A DNA stretch of 25,219 bases from Ophiothrix spiculata (Eukaryota > Echinodermata > Ophiuroidea > Amphilepidida > Ophiotrichidae): the NCBI GenBank assembly GCA_000969725.1, contig JXSR01S033024.1. The stretch is one strand, 5' to 3'. The stretch's first letter is position 1, and each line of letters begins with the position of its first letter. Below the pieces are notes generated by a model. That model ran no database searches. It saw nothing but the letters and a program-made list of their open reading frames with translations, and was not told the DNA's origin. A program made the translations under genes and the position numbers. Below are positions 1 through 10,682 of the stretch, one piece after another.

Positions 1-22
1 AAATTTGACCGAATGATATATT

Positions 23-110
23 TTGTACTATTGCACGTGCATAGGCATTCAATATTTGTTTTATATCATGATATCACACAGGTTTGTTTCATGCCTTGTA
101 CTATTGCACG
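23..110. repeat. Pair of 15 bp direct repeats
   Basis: The 15-mer TTGTACTATTGCACG occurs at 23-37 and again at 96-110, 73 bp apart. Between and after the copies lie ATATCATGATAT-type palindromic words (about 60-72 and 126-137) that could pair. This may be a remnant of a short repeat element cut by the window edge. No function is inferred. Confidence 0.5.
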
Positions 111-137
111 GCTCAAATCACTGTAATCATGATATAA

Positions 138-1121
138 AGAGTTCTATCCTTAAGAATGTGATACAAAATCCTAGGGTGGATTCCAGTATTTAAAAGAACC
201 AGATAGTAATAGTATAGAAACAGTAGTATTATAACTCTATTTTCAGTTCTAAACCAGAGCTAGGGGAATATTTTTCTTATTTTTCTACATATCACCTGTT
301 TGACAGCACAATATATTCTCACACATATTTACACTATATTTAATATACATAACAAGCAAACTTAATCCGATTGCATCAAATAATATAAGTATGAAAGGAG
401 TGATATGTCTAATATTATTTTTATTCACTAATGGATTTATACTGACTTATGACTTCAATTTGTGCAAGTAACATTGGAAAGCTCAACCGTATTCAGAATC
501 AAGAAAATATCATATTCTTTCAATTATTAGAAATAACAAAGAATGATAATTCATATGTTACCAAAATGCAACAAGCAATAATCATACTTGTTTAAGGTAG
601 AAAAAACGTTTTTTGGTTCTAATATTTTGTCTTTTTACATATATGATTACATATTTGCAACTGTTCATTTGAATGACAACATACATCAAAGCATCCCTTT
701 CTTCCAGGCCATGTCAAAATATAAATTTAACTGTTATGTTAATGAAATGTGTGTAAAATCAAATAGACCATCAGCCTTGTAAATTCCATGTCTCTTGCTT
801 ATGCATCAAGCAACCATCACAAAGTGCCATGAAATTTCCAAGTCATGTTTCATCCAAAATCAATGCAACTGAAAATACTGTGGCTCAAATACCATACATG
901 TGACTGCCATTTTACATAGCTACCTGACTCATGAGGCTTATTTTGGGTATAACATCATATAGGTTCTTGAACAATATAAACATTTTGTTCGTATATGCAG
1001 AAGGCTACTCACAAAAGCAGAAACTTGTATCAAATTCTTTGTTCCATAAATGCAAAAATATTTTGTTATCAAAACTAGTTGTAATGATGGAAAATCAAAC
1101 AATTTAATTTGGCATGCCATT
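138..1121. other. AT-rich non-coding stretch, nothing recognised
   Basis: I see no RNA gene, convincing exon, inverted repeat or tandem repeat here. The short open frames (for example around 588-782 plus and 938-1120 minus) lack recognisable domains and have the A/T-heavy composition of the surrounding DNA. It may be intron or intergenic DNA. Confidence 0.6.
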
Positions 1122-1435
1122 TTAAAACTATAGACAGGCCCTTTTCTGGGTTCTTAAATATGTGTTCTAAGTGCAAACCATGAAAAAATAAAGTTAAAAA
1201 TATGCTTCAGTGAGTGTCATATTCCCTTGATTGCAACTGGTGCCAAATTGTATGGAAATAAAATCTATGTAATGAAAAACAAAGCTATCATTCCCAATCA
1301 TGTCATAATTCAACAGAGACACGTAGGTGCACTATTATCCTACTTTGGTTTTAGATATTAAAGGATGAGTTTCCCAACTGATTGGTCAAAAGTAATTGCT
1401 ACTGTACAGCTAAGATGCATTATATACCTTGGGTG
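1122..1435 (+). repeat. Diverged direct duplication, copy 1 (uninterrupted)
   Basis: This segment matches about 2631-3385 in the same orientation once the hAT-like element at 2681-3122 is removed. The clearest block is 1205-1402 against 3147-3345. It shares TGATTGGTCAAA, ATTCAACAGAGACAC and TTTTAGATATTAAAGGATG, with scattered substitutions and small gaps. Similarity fades on both sides, so the limits are approximate. Copy 1 keeps the pre-insertion sequence near 1180-1190. It could be a local segmental duplication or two members of an unnamed dispersed repeat family. Confidence 0.8.
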
Positions 1436-2049
1436 AATGACACCATGCTTGTATCATATTTATTGCATTAATTACAAACATATTTATTTACCAGGCGCAT
1501 TTTGGTACAGAAATAATTAACATACAATTTGTTGAACATTTTTTGAAAAAGAATGACTAGTTGCAATACTGCAAGTCAAACTGATATATAAATGCATAAA
1601 TTTTACTAACTTTTGGTCCACGTTATCCAGAGCAGTGGGTTAACTGATCTGAATACAATCTGAATGCTAAACAAATTTGCCATCAAAAACACAATACTTT
1701 TAATTACAAATTTCCATCATTTTTCTTCCCATAGGGCCTTGTATATTGTATTTTTAAACTATAGGCAAATACTATATGAATTCTTATAGGTAGGTTTCCC
1801 AATCCGGTGACAAATTTAACATCAATTTTTTCCATGTTGTCATCTTGTTTTAAATAACAATTATTGTTGTTTGATTCACATAGCCTAATCAAAATTAATA
1901 TGACAGCCCTTAAAGTTACCAATAGAAACTGTTCTCATTTATATATTTTATTAACTAAATTCTCCAGTCAGTGATTCACCATAATTCTGACCACACCAGT
2001 AATGAGAAAAATATGAGCTTTCTTGTGGTATCAATCAATTCAAATTAAT
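1436..2049. other. AT-rich non-coding stretch, nothing recognised
   Basis: No feature stands out. There is very weak resemblance to 3386-3480 at the left edge, a possible fading tail of the duplication. A 72-codon minus-strand frame at 1704-1922 has no recognisable motif and is probably chance. Confidence 0.55.
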
Positions 2050-2130
2050 TTAGGCTTGACGTCTAAAGACATTCGCTTATCTGTACGATATTCACTCTGA
2101 CTTATTCTCTAAAATTTAGAGAAAATATTG

Positions 2131-2220
2131 CTTACAATGCTTGAATATTTATTAAATCGATGTAAGCATTATTCCAATCAATTGTAAAATCGATTTAACC
2201 AATTATTCAAGCATTGTAAG
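2131..2220. repeat. 90 bp imperfect palindrome inside the MITE
   Basis: CTTACAATGCTTGAATA at 2131-2147 pairs with its reverse complement ending at 2220. Pairing continues inward through TTAAATCGAT, with few mismatches and almost no loop. A separate small hairpin (TTCTCTAAA/TTTAGAGAA, 2105-2123) lies just outside. The palindrome could be the original core of the MITE or a small nested fold-back insertion. No direct repeat at its edges settles which. Confidence 0.75.
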
Positions 2221-2223
2221 TGT

Positions 2224-2492
2224 CATTACGCTACGGCCAACGGGTTATGTCCTTGGGCAAGGCATTTAATCCTCATTGCTTCGTCTACCCGAGCGTTATT
2301 GGGAAGCTGTTATGGGAAACATTACAATCTAAGTGCAGATAGGGTGCGCGCTTGGCCAGCGACTCCTAGGTGAATGCGAAGTGATTGTGACGGTTTCCTG
2401 ATGGCAGCGTAATAATAGGCAACAGCGCTTTGAAACAGTTGTATAAGGCGCTCAATAAATGTTGTGTATTATTATTATTATTATTATTATTA
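2224..2492 (+). mobile_element. SINE-like repeat with (ATT)n tail
   Basis: The segment contains GTCCTTGGGCAAGGCA near 2250, a more GC-rich body than its surroundings, and a 3' part with GGCGCTCAATAAATGTTGTG running into about eight ATT units (about 2467-2492). I recall this motif order and tail from abundant short repeats of sea urchins and other marine invertebrates, but I cannot name the family. I did not find convincing target-site duplications or a clear pol III box A/B pair. The 5' edge is approximate. It lies inside the PIF-like MITE. Confidence 0.6.
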
Positions 2493-2630
2493 CCTCTTCA
2501 TTTGACTGAGTAAATCACAGGGAGTGAATGTCTCTCAGAAGAGAAAATGTCTTTGGACGTCAAGCCTTAGGAAAAGTGTGGGGTGAGGGAAAGGGAATGG
2601 TGGTCAAAAAAAGTGATTAGAATACACACC

Positions 2631-3385
2631 TTTAAAACTATTTCCGTACAAAGACTATCACACATGCAAACTGTAAAAAACTGAGGTTGGCCGATCCACC
2701 CTAAATCTGTAATTGCCGATTCCCGATTCAATTTTTAAATATCGACCAGATCCGATACCGATCCCGATTTTGTTATGAAGTTACTTTCTCTCAACAGAAA
2801 GAAAGTGTTAAAGTATCACTGGTACGTTTTCCACGAATTTGATCATTTATTAACGTAGAAATCGAAATAATGATCAAGACTGACAATAAAAGAAATGAAC
2901 ACAAGTTACTTTGTTAACTCTGTTTGGTCCAACAAGGCAGAATGCTTGCATTTTAAACACATTTTATGGAGATTTACAGCTACATGTTCAAGCTGTTGTG
3001 GTATGTAAGGATCGGTTGGCTGAATCGATAGAGTTCTGTGATTTTTGCCGATCCCTATTCGTCACCGATCTCGCAAAAATCAGGGCCGATTTCCGATCCG
3101 GCCGATTAATCGGCCCATCACTATAAAAAACATATAACCTGAAACAATTTGCTTCACTGAGTATTATAACCTTGATTACAACTGGTGCCACATTATATAT
3201 GGAAACAAAATACATAGAATGAAAATGAAGCCATCATTCCTAATCATGTGATAAATTCAACAGAGACACATAGGTATACTGTAAGAGACTTGGGTTTTAG
3301 ATATTAAAGGATGTGTTTCCAACTGATTGGTCAAAGTAATTGCTTTTATACATTTTCTTCAAAGATGCAATTAATATTGCTGAGG
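2631..3385 (+). repeat. Diverged direct duplication, copy 2 (interrupted)
   Basis: This is the counterpart of 1122-1435. The left part, 2631-2680, includes CTTTAAAACTAT and ATGCAAACTGTAAAAAA. The right part, 3131-3385, includes CAACTGGTGCCA, ATTCAACAGAGACACA and AACTGATTGGTCAAAG. The hAT-like element separates the two parts. The copies differ by many point changes, so the duplication is not recent. Confidence 0.78.
2681..3122. mobile_element. hAT-like non-autonomous element
   Basis: The ends form an inverted repeat around GGCCGAT: CTGAGGTTGGCCGAT at the left, and GGGCCGATTAATCGGCC on the minus strand at the right. Eight bases flank each side, GTAAAAAA (2673-2680) and ATAAAAAA (3123-3130), which differ at one position. 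An eight-base duplication is typical of hAT transposons. The sub-terminal parts are crowded with CCGATC/CCGATT words in both orientations. No transposase frame is visible. The uninterrupted paralogous copy at 1171-1205 lacks this element, which independently supports the insertion. Confidence 0.72.
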
Positions 3386-4685
3386 GAAATAGAACCTGCA
3401 CCATTTTTGTTGTTAATTACAAGATAGTATGTAATTCAAGTACAGTGTTAAATATTTTGTTATCAAGCAAAACAAAACAAGAAAAGAACACTATATAATA
3501 TAAAGTTACCTGAACATTATAAATTTTTCAGGTTATATACCAACCTGAAAATGATCCCAGGTGGACAAATATGCAAACACATTGGAATTTCCTGCAAGTA
3601 TCTGAGAAACAAAGCTATTCTACAATATGAAACGACGTAGTTCTCCAAGTCTATAAATGCAAGTCAATCTTTTTCTTCAGATATCCATATTGGAGATCTC
3701 AGCTTTTGGTTATTATCTTCAAATGTATAACGATAATTTGTTTCTTCAAACACATAAATTTATAAAAAACTAAAGGAGATGGTTATTTCCCTTTTTTATC
3801 CCAATATCAAATATACATAAATATATATTTCTCACAAGTAAACATGCAGCCAAATAAGATTGAGTTGACAAAGATTTCCTTATGCTATCAAGACCATAAT
3901 TACCTTATTTATGTGATCAAGAAATAACCAGTAGTGTTGTTTAATACATAAGATGTTTTTGGTCAATAACGGCAAAAACATAATAGTGTAGAACTCAGGT
4001 GGACACAAATAGGCCAAAATACATAGGCTTCTAAATTACTGTTTCGTGCAACAACTCTAGGGGCAACCTATAATTATAATGATAAATTTGAAAATTTGAT
4101 ATTCAATTTATAATGTTTTATATTCAAACAAATACATCCTGCTTTAAATTTAAATATAAATGGGAATCCCCTTCTCTTTCCCCACAATAGCTTTAAGCTT
4201 ATTACTATAATTACCTTGACCTATTAAGCAAGTCAGCTATTTTACAGAACGCTGAGATTTTCATCGATTCCTTTGGTGAAATATAGCTGGGGCCACGACA
4301 ATATGCTTTTGGGCTAATTACTATCTAACATGCTTCTACAACTTTATCAAACGTAGCTTCATTGTCCATTATTCCCTGCCCCTGCTAACACAACTCTCGA
4401 CTACAATAATTATATAAATCATAATGTTTTGAAACAAAAATTCTGAACACGCTTAAATTTATTTGAACATAGTAATCTAAATCAAGTGGTAAAAGCAGGT
4501 AAATAATGTTACCAAATGAATCAAATTAGGGTAATCACTGACGTGCTCAGGATTTTTCCTTGGAAAAAATCATTAAAAACAGGCTGATTTTATGATTACA
4601 ATCTTGCGGGGGTAGTTTTCTATCAATCCCCGGTCAGGGATGCATTTGATAGGCACATAATTAAAGTTAATAATTAATTAAGGGA
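3386..4685. other. AT-rich non-coding stretch with one small hairpin
   Basis: Nothing gene-like is visible. One short perfect hairpin lies at 3525-3551 (TTTTCAGGTT, seven-base loop, AACCTGAAAA), too short to assign a role. Around 4540-4650 the sequence becomes slightly more GC-rich (GCTCAGGATTTTTCC, GCGGGGGTAG, CCCCGGTCAGGG). That may be a fragment of a dispersed repeat whose ends I cannot define. Confidence 0.5.
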
Positions 4686-4790
4686 CCCTAAGGTTTCATA
4701 TTTCATGAAGGTAATTATCTTAAAGGTTTTTAAGGTTTCATATATATATCCTAAAGGCCAATTTTAAGGTTTTAAGGTTCCATATTTCAA
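4686..4790 (+). repeat. Short degenerate tandem repeat, TAAGGTTYCATAT
   Basis: Three copies of a TAAGGTTTCATAT-like word begin near 4688, 4731 and 4772, about 40 bp apart, with AAGG and TTAAAGG fragments between them. It reads as a decayed minisatellite. No coding or regulatory role is indicated. Confidence 0.55.
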
Positions 4791-7518
4791 AGAGGTCAAA
4801 ACAATTAAACTTGAACTGAACATTCACACACCTACTGTTTGGCTTCCCTATGCCGGCAAGTCAATTTCTGGGAAATATGATTTCAAAGATATAATGCCTT
4901 TTTCATAACAGATGCCCTCTTTAACATTATACTCCTGCTATAATTCCCAAAAATAGCAAGACCGGGGACAAGACATCTTTCCAACATCCCCCTTTCTACC
5001 CCCACACCATAATTCACTGCTCATGTTCCTCACAGAGTGCAATTGTCCTTGTATTTTCATCATAAAGCTAGACAGCGCTCAGTAATTGAAATAACCTCAG
5101 AATAGTTCAACTGTGTCTAAATCTTAGTGTTAACATTACTGTCTAAAGTATCAATGTCAGTGTTATCAGGTGATTTTATTATTAAAAAAACTTGAAAAAA
5201 AAAAGACTTGAAAATTCACATGAAAAGAAAATTGTTTCATGTCACGTTTTCACTTATTTAATAACTGTGTAAAATAAACTCCTACATCGTTGCATGTATG
5301 TGAAATGTCTTCACGATTGAGCAAATCTGGAAGAGGGTCTTTAGATATATTCTTATTTTAATAGTATTTTCTCATCCAAGAGGGAAATAATCATCTTATG
5401 TTAATATAGTCACTTTGAATATACCTCCTGCCTAATGGAAGAAAGTATTCCCACATAGAATTACAGTGAATAGCAATTAAATCTCAACATATCTTTACTC
5501 ACCAACAGCTTTTCTTTGATGATTTCTTAAATGAATAGTGAATTTTCAAGGGTTATTTCTTACAAAACTTTTCATCATTTTTCCTCAAGTTCTTGGTCAA
5601 TCATTGCCTTTTCAGTTTACATAAATTTGTTATTCATTTTTATATAGATTGCTCACACAATTTTGAATTTAGTTTGGAGACATTCCAAAAAAACTCTAAA
5701 TCCCAATCTGATTCTGACACTAATGGAATTTGATTGTTACTCAATTACCTTGAAAAATAGACAAATAAGTGGAATTTGACAGTTATAAAAGATTTGCAAC
5801 CACTTTGATTTTCTAGGGCTGAATTAATACATCATATGCATGACAACCTACACATTTTAATTGCACCTAACGTCATTGAATTTCACAAAACAGAGACTAA
5901 AACAAGAGCTAAAGATAAAACCTTGTGTAATAATATGCAAAATGAGACACACATGTTTTTAATAAACCGAAAGTAGAATTTCCTTCGTATGAGCCTTCAA
6001 CCCTGAACAACACCCATCATACACAAGTTGACGCTGTGAATTCAGCTAGTAGCGTGTTAACAATTAGCAGAACACACACATGGAATGCATTTTTTTCTTG
6101 CATCAATTCACCTATGTCTGTCTGTGTGTGTAATCTTTCATCAACAGGCTGCGTGTATTGCTCACATCACTATATTGTTGTCCTTAATACAATCTATGCT
6201 CTATATCTTACGTAAAACAGCGTAACTTTAATATCTAAGCAAGTTTTTAAGACAATATTTGCTATAACATCATATTATTTGTAACCAGTATCTTAACAAT
6301 TTTAGAATCTACATCGAGTCTAATGCCTCTTAAAGTTGAATTTTAAGAAACGACACCTATAGAAAATGTTTAAAAAACTACTGAAAACATTTTTATTTTT
6401 GCTTTTCACTTCTTCAACACAGCTAAACTCAATTTAGGGTCAACCAAATTTAAATAACACAAAAATATCCAAAAATTCTTATCGTCTTGCATTCCACCTA
6501 ATTATTCTGGCACTGCAGTGGCAGATCTATGGTCTGAAAAATAGTTGTGTTTTGGATGGACAAGGAGGGATTTTGTGTCCAAAACTGTCCAAACTAGGCT
6601 GATTTTGTTTTCTCTATTTATGACTATGTTCTTCAAATATCCAAACAACATTTGTGTATCCTCTTCCTACCCCTTCAAACTGAAATTTCTTTTTCAGATT
6701 TTTTTAAGATATAAGAAATTATTGTAATAATCACATGTTAAATAAAATTGATCTATTATCCCACCCATTCCCAACAATAATTATTTTATAATATCCATAT
6801 ATCTATTTTCCATGAAACTTGTTTATAATAACAAAGACTAAAAAATCCCAATATCTTTCTACCTGTAGATTTTATATAAGCATGCAATTACTGGTTTGAT
6901 AATGAATGCAAGCTAGGGTAGGTAATATCCATACCTGGCAAACCCACACATAGCATTCAGACTCACAATATGATTATCAAAGAATCGGTTTTATTGTGCT
7001 ATACAATACCTTATCCTAAATTAGTCACGTTATAACCGGTTGCTATGGGTTTTTATTAATGACAACTGCACCATGCAAAGTTTGATATTGTTGCAATTCA
7101 TAATTGACTTATTTTAGAAAGAGTACATATGGAACTGTTGAAAATGAAATTCATATTTGTAATTGACTGAAACAAATTTGCAATATGGTGAAAAATGGAC
7201 ACCGAAATAATATTTTTGGAAAATATATAATACGATAATATTTTGGGGAAAAAAACACCTCAATTTTGGAAGTTCATAATAATTTGTATATTGGAGACAC
7301 TATAAGAAAACATCTTAAAATACTAGAAATTACTTTTTTTAGAATATTCTTCATGATAATATTTGCTTATTTAAAAAAATGAATTTATGATATGCACCTA
7401 TTCAACATACACGATGGGCATACAGTATGTTAAAAAACAATGTGCAATTACAAATATTCTATTCTATAACATCAAATTTAAAAATGTTCCAAAGGTTCGG
7501 AAGGTTTTGTGTGTCCGT
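4791..7518. other. Long AT-rich non-coding stretch, nothing recognised
   Basis: I found no convincing exon, RNA gene or bounded mobile element in this 2.7 kb. There are A/T homopolymer runs (for example near 5190-5205) and a GTGTGTGTG patch near 6120. A 60-codon frame at 6545-6727 has no recognisable features. It is consistent with intron or intergenic sequence. Confidence 0.55.
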
Positions 7519-9179
7519 GAATCAGTCATTATATAAATAAAAGTGATATGTGACCATATTGTGTTCAAAATAATAGAGTGTATATTCCGGCATGAATGCT
7601 AACTCACTTTTTCAAATTGTGTGCCTCGTCGAATTCTCTCGTACAATTTTACCTCGCAGATGTGATTTCTTTTCTTTGAGCTGTATTATACATACAGGTT
7701 ACCATGTGTAGAAGGTGTATGTTACAAATAAATGGTGAATGTATAAATACAATCTTAAGAGATTCTCAGGCGTTCCTTATTGAAAACTTGCAATATTAGT
7801 TCAAATAAACTTGTTGGGTATATCAGATTTCTTAATATTCATCAACAATGTGAATTCAAATGACAAAAGTGAGAGTGCTTATATTTTTTAGAAAATAAAA
7901 ATCAACAATCTAAATTTGCTTTGCAATGGAATTCAGTCATGTTTATAAATTAATGTGATGTGTGACCATATTGTGTCATAAATAATGGGGTGTAAATATG
8001 AAATGTTTGCTAACTAAATATTTCAACTTGTGTGCCTCATCGAATTCTCAGATACAATTTTACCTCGCAGATGTGATTTCTTTCCTTTGAGCTGTATTAT
8101 ACATACAGGGTGTAGAGGGTGTGTAGAGGGTGTTTGTTACAAATAAATTGTGAATGTCTAATATAAATACAATCTTACAAGAGATTCTCAGGCATTCCTA
8201 ATTGAAAATTTGCAACACATTTTAGTTCAAACAGGTGGAAACAATGGAATTCAGTCATGTTTATAAATTTATGTGATGTGTGACCATTTTGTGTTATAAA
8301 TAATGGGGTGTAAATATGAAATGTTCGCTAACTAAATATTTCAACTTGTGTGCCTCATTGAATTCTCAGATACAATTTTACCTCGCAGATGTGATTTCTT
8401 TCCTTTGAGCTGTAGAGGGTGTATGTTTCAAATAAACTGTGAATGTATTAATACAATCTTACAAGAGATTTTCAGGCATTCCTTATTGAAAACTTACAAC
8501 ATTATTTCAAATAAACTTGTTGGGTATATCAGGTTTCTTAACTTTCATCAATAATGTGAGTTCAAAAGTGAGAGCGCTTATAAATATTTACAACATGCAT
8601 GTGCTTAATAACCAAAATAATAAAAACCAACAATCTAACTAACACATTTTAGTTCAAATAAACTTGTTGGGTATATCAGGTTTTCTTCATATTCATCATC
8701 AATGTAAATTCAAACTTGAGAGCGCTTATATTTTTTTAGAACTTGCATTTGTAATAACCTTAAAAATAAATATCACAATAAAATTTTCTTTACAATTGAA
8801 TTCAGTGACCATATTGATAGATGTATATGATTGAATGTATAAACAGGTATATCTGCTAATTCCATTTTTGAAATTGTGTGCCTCATTGAATTCTAAAATA
8901 CAGTCTTACCCCGCGGACGTGATTCTTTCTTTTGAGATGTATAATACATACAGGTTACCATGTGTGTAGAGGGTGTTTGTTACAAATAAATTGTGAATGT
9001 ATAAATACAATCTTACAAGAGATTCTCAGGCATTCCTTATTGAAAGTGAGAGCGCTTATATTTTTTAAAATATACATGTGCTCAACAACCTCAAAATAAA
9101 AACCAACATTTGCTTTTGCAATTGAATTCAGTCATAAATTAATGTGATGTGTGCAAATATTGTGTTATAAATAAAAGAG

Positions 9180-9357
9180 TATTCGCTGACAAAGTGAAAA
9201 CGTCATATCCTGGTTACTGGTTCACGCTTTGTTCACGCTCAGTTGGCTACCCATTGAGTATGTGTTGTGATCATTTTGATCGTGGTTCAAATTACAATAA
9301 GCGTTAACCAGTCACTTGGCAACTATTGATTTTGATGTCACACTTTGTCAGCGAATA
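9180..9357. mobile_element. Small MITE in the fifth array unit
   Basis: The inverted repeat TTCGCTGACAAAGTG at 9182-9196 is matched perfectly by CACTTTGTCAGCGAA at 9341-9355. TA at 9180-9181 and 9356-9357 can be read as the target duplication, which would fit a Tc1/mariner-like MITE. The symmetry can also be drawn two to three bases wider, so the superfamily is uncertain. Sub-terminal similarity continues (CTGGTTMACGCTT near both ends). The other array units lack this 176 bp, which confirms insertion into a pre-existing repeat. Confidence 0.75.
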
Positions 9358-9877
9358 CTAACATTGTATGCTAACTCACTTTTCAAATTGTGTACCTCAC
9401 CAAATTCTCAGATGCAATTTTACCTCGCAGATGTGATTTTGTTCCTTTAAGCTGTATTATACATACAGGGTGTAGAGTGTGTGTGTTACAAATAAACTGT
9501 GAATGTATTAATACAAATTTACAAGAGATTCTCAGACATTTTTATTCTAAAACTTGTAACATATTTTTAGTTCAGATAAACTTGTTGGGTATAACAGGAT
9601 TTCTTAATTCAGCAATAAGACGTTTTAATATGAGAGCACTATTATTTGTGTAGAATTTACTTGTGTAATAAACTCAACAAGAACAAAATCATGTACAGAA
9701 ATATGTGATAACTCACTTTTTTAAATAGTGTGTCTCATCAAATTAGTAGGTGCAATTTTACCTAGTAGATGTAATCTCCATCCTCTGAGCTCTATAGGCT
9801 ATTATATGTGTGTGCGGGTGTGTGTTACAAATAATGTGTGACTGTATAATTGTAAACTTACGAGAGTCTTTCAGGAG

Positions 9878-9938
9878 TTCTTTTTCTATAATATGGTCGT
9901 ATTTGCTCAGACGTTCTGTTTCTATAATATGGTCGTAT
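9878..9938 (+). repeat. 25 bp direct duplication, 36 bp period
   Basis: TTCT-TTTCTATAATATGG followed by TCGTAT occurs at 9878-9902 and 9914-9938 with one mismatch. It lies in the last, most diverged unit of the array and is absent from the others, so it is a local late duplication. Confidence 0.7.
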
Positions 9939-9974
9939 ATGTTGTGCCTCATCGGAGTTATAATCTACGACAGG

Positions 9975-10026
9975 ATTTTTGCTTTTAAAACAACAAAACC
10001 ATCTTGAGAATATGCTGGCTCTGTTG
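9975..10026 (+). other. Candidate exon ending at a strong splice donor
   Basis: GGCTCTGTTG is followed directly by GTAAGT (10027-10032), close to the donor consensus. Fifteen bases before the donor is an ATG with A at -3, giving a short reading ATG CTG GCT CTG TTG that leaves the exon in phase 0. A possible upstream acceptor is TCTACGACAG at 9964-9973, otherwise the exon would be a first exon. Joined to the acceptor at 10627 it would give an 18-codon peptide ending in TAA, so a non-coding transcript is at least as likely. There is no expression evidence. Confidence 0.25.
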
Positions 10027-10538
10027 GTAAGTAGACATGAATAAAATAGTAATGGCTTAATGGGAATAAAATCCCTAATATACTTATATATGTATTGTTT
10101 ATAAACAAATGGATTTACATTCAGCAAATTATGTCAATTTTATTCACAAATGGCTACTTTAAATAAAACAGTGTGTTAATATAACCCAATTCATTTCAAC
10201 ATGATCTTGAACTACATATAACTCTTGAAAGCTTTTTGTTTCCATAACAACTGCTATTAATGAATTATTAAACACACTATACATTTGAGGTATATAGTGC
10301 ATATCATTTTAAGTATCAGCTCATTATATGCATAAAATAAGGGCTAAGGCATATATTTAAAGCATAATACAAACCACATTTGATATATAAAGTATGATAG
10401 GAAAGTAAAAGAATGAAAATCCTGAGGCAAAATCATTTATAAATAGACTAATGCTACATTTTCGGAAACACAAAAGACTTGACGAAGTGGAAATTAAACC
10501 GACTAATCTGGTAGTATGAATAAAAGAAAATCAATAAA

Positions 10539-10682
10539 CTATTTAACACAACATGCATTACTAAAAAGGGATAAAAACACGGGAATGACTTGCTTTTTCT
10601 TCTCCCTCGTTTTTATCTGTCTGACAGGAACCGCAGCTGCTCTGGCTCCTGAGGCCGCACTTGGTGTAATACTGTAGTCCAT
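10539..10682 (-). CDS. Small minus-strand ORF, 47 aa, unrecognised
   Basis: The start codon sits in CACCATGGA on the minus strand, a near-ideal vertebrate-style initiation context. The frame reads 47 codons to TAG. Residues 1-20 are Ala/Ser/Val rich, and residues 21-31 are strongly basic with a run of lysines. The basic stretch is the complement of the pyrimidine tract that makes 10590-10627 a good plus-strand acceptor, so it may be an artefact of that tract. I see no strong splice donor in the frame. I do not recognise the peptide. It competes with the plus-strand exon reading. Confidence 0.15.
   Translation of the reverse strand: MDYSITPSAASGARAAAVPVRQIKTREKKKQVIPVFLSLFSNACCVK

Larger units (their letters stand above)
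2050..2569. mobile_element. PIF/Harbinger-like MITE with TTA target duplication
   Basis: A 514 bp element (2053-2566) is bounded by TTA at 2050-2052 and 2567-2569. Its ends are inverted repeats starting GGCTTGACGTC; the first 21 bases match at 20 positions, and weaker similarity runs to about 50 bp. A three-base TWA duplication with GG-starting inverted repeats is known for the PIF/Harbinger superfamily. No transposase frame is present, so movement would have needed a transposase from elsewhere. The interior holds a 90 bp palindrome and a SINE-like segment with an ATT tail, which probably inserted later. Confidence 0.82.
7519..9985. repeat. Degenerate tandem array, about six units of 320-530 bp
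   Basis: A shared core (GTGTGCCTC, GAATTCTCAGATACA, TTTTACCTCGCAGATGTGAT, TTTGAGCTGTA, TACATACAGG, TTACAAATAAA, ACAATCTTACAAGAGATTCT) recurs in the same orientation. Taking TTTTACCTCGCAG as a landmark, copies start at about 7647, 8058, 8376, 8904, 9418 and 9756, spacings of 411, 318, 528, 514 and 338 bp. A second module (TTCAAATAAACTTGTTGGGTAT ending GAGAGYGCTTATATTTTT) follows some copies and not others: about 7797-7890, 8500-8585, 8648-8735 and 9568-9640. The uneven spacing reflects module loss plus a MITE in the fifth unit. Copies 4 and 6 are the most decayed. Open frames here carry stops in other copies and are not conserved, so I do not call them genes. Confidence 0.88.

Noticed and set aside
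2911..3215. Overlapping plus and minus frames of 71-75 codons in and beside the hAT-like element
   Set aside because: Both cross the element boundary or its CCGATC-rich end. They show no transposase features.
8348..9653. Similar frames in array units 3 and 5 with a shared Arg-Arg-Cys-Asp motif
   Set aside because: The corresponding frame in unit 2 has stops and unit 4 is shifted. The similarity follows from DNA-level duplication.
7519..9985. CRISPR array or bacterial origin for the regular repeats
   Set aside because: Repeats are hundreds of bases long with diverged copies, and the whole window is eukaryotic in character.
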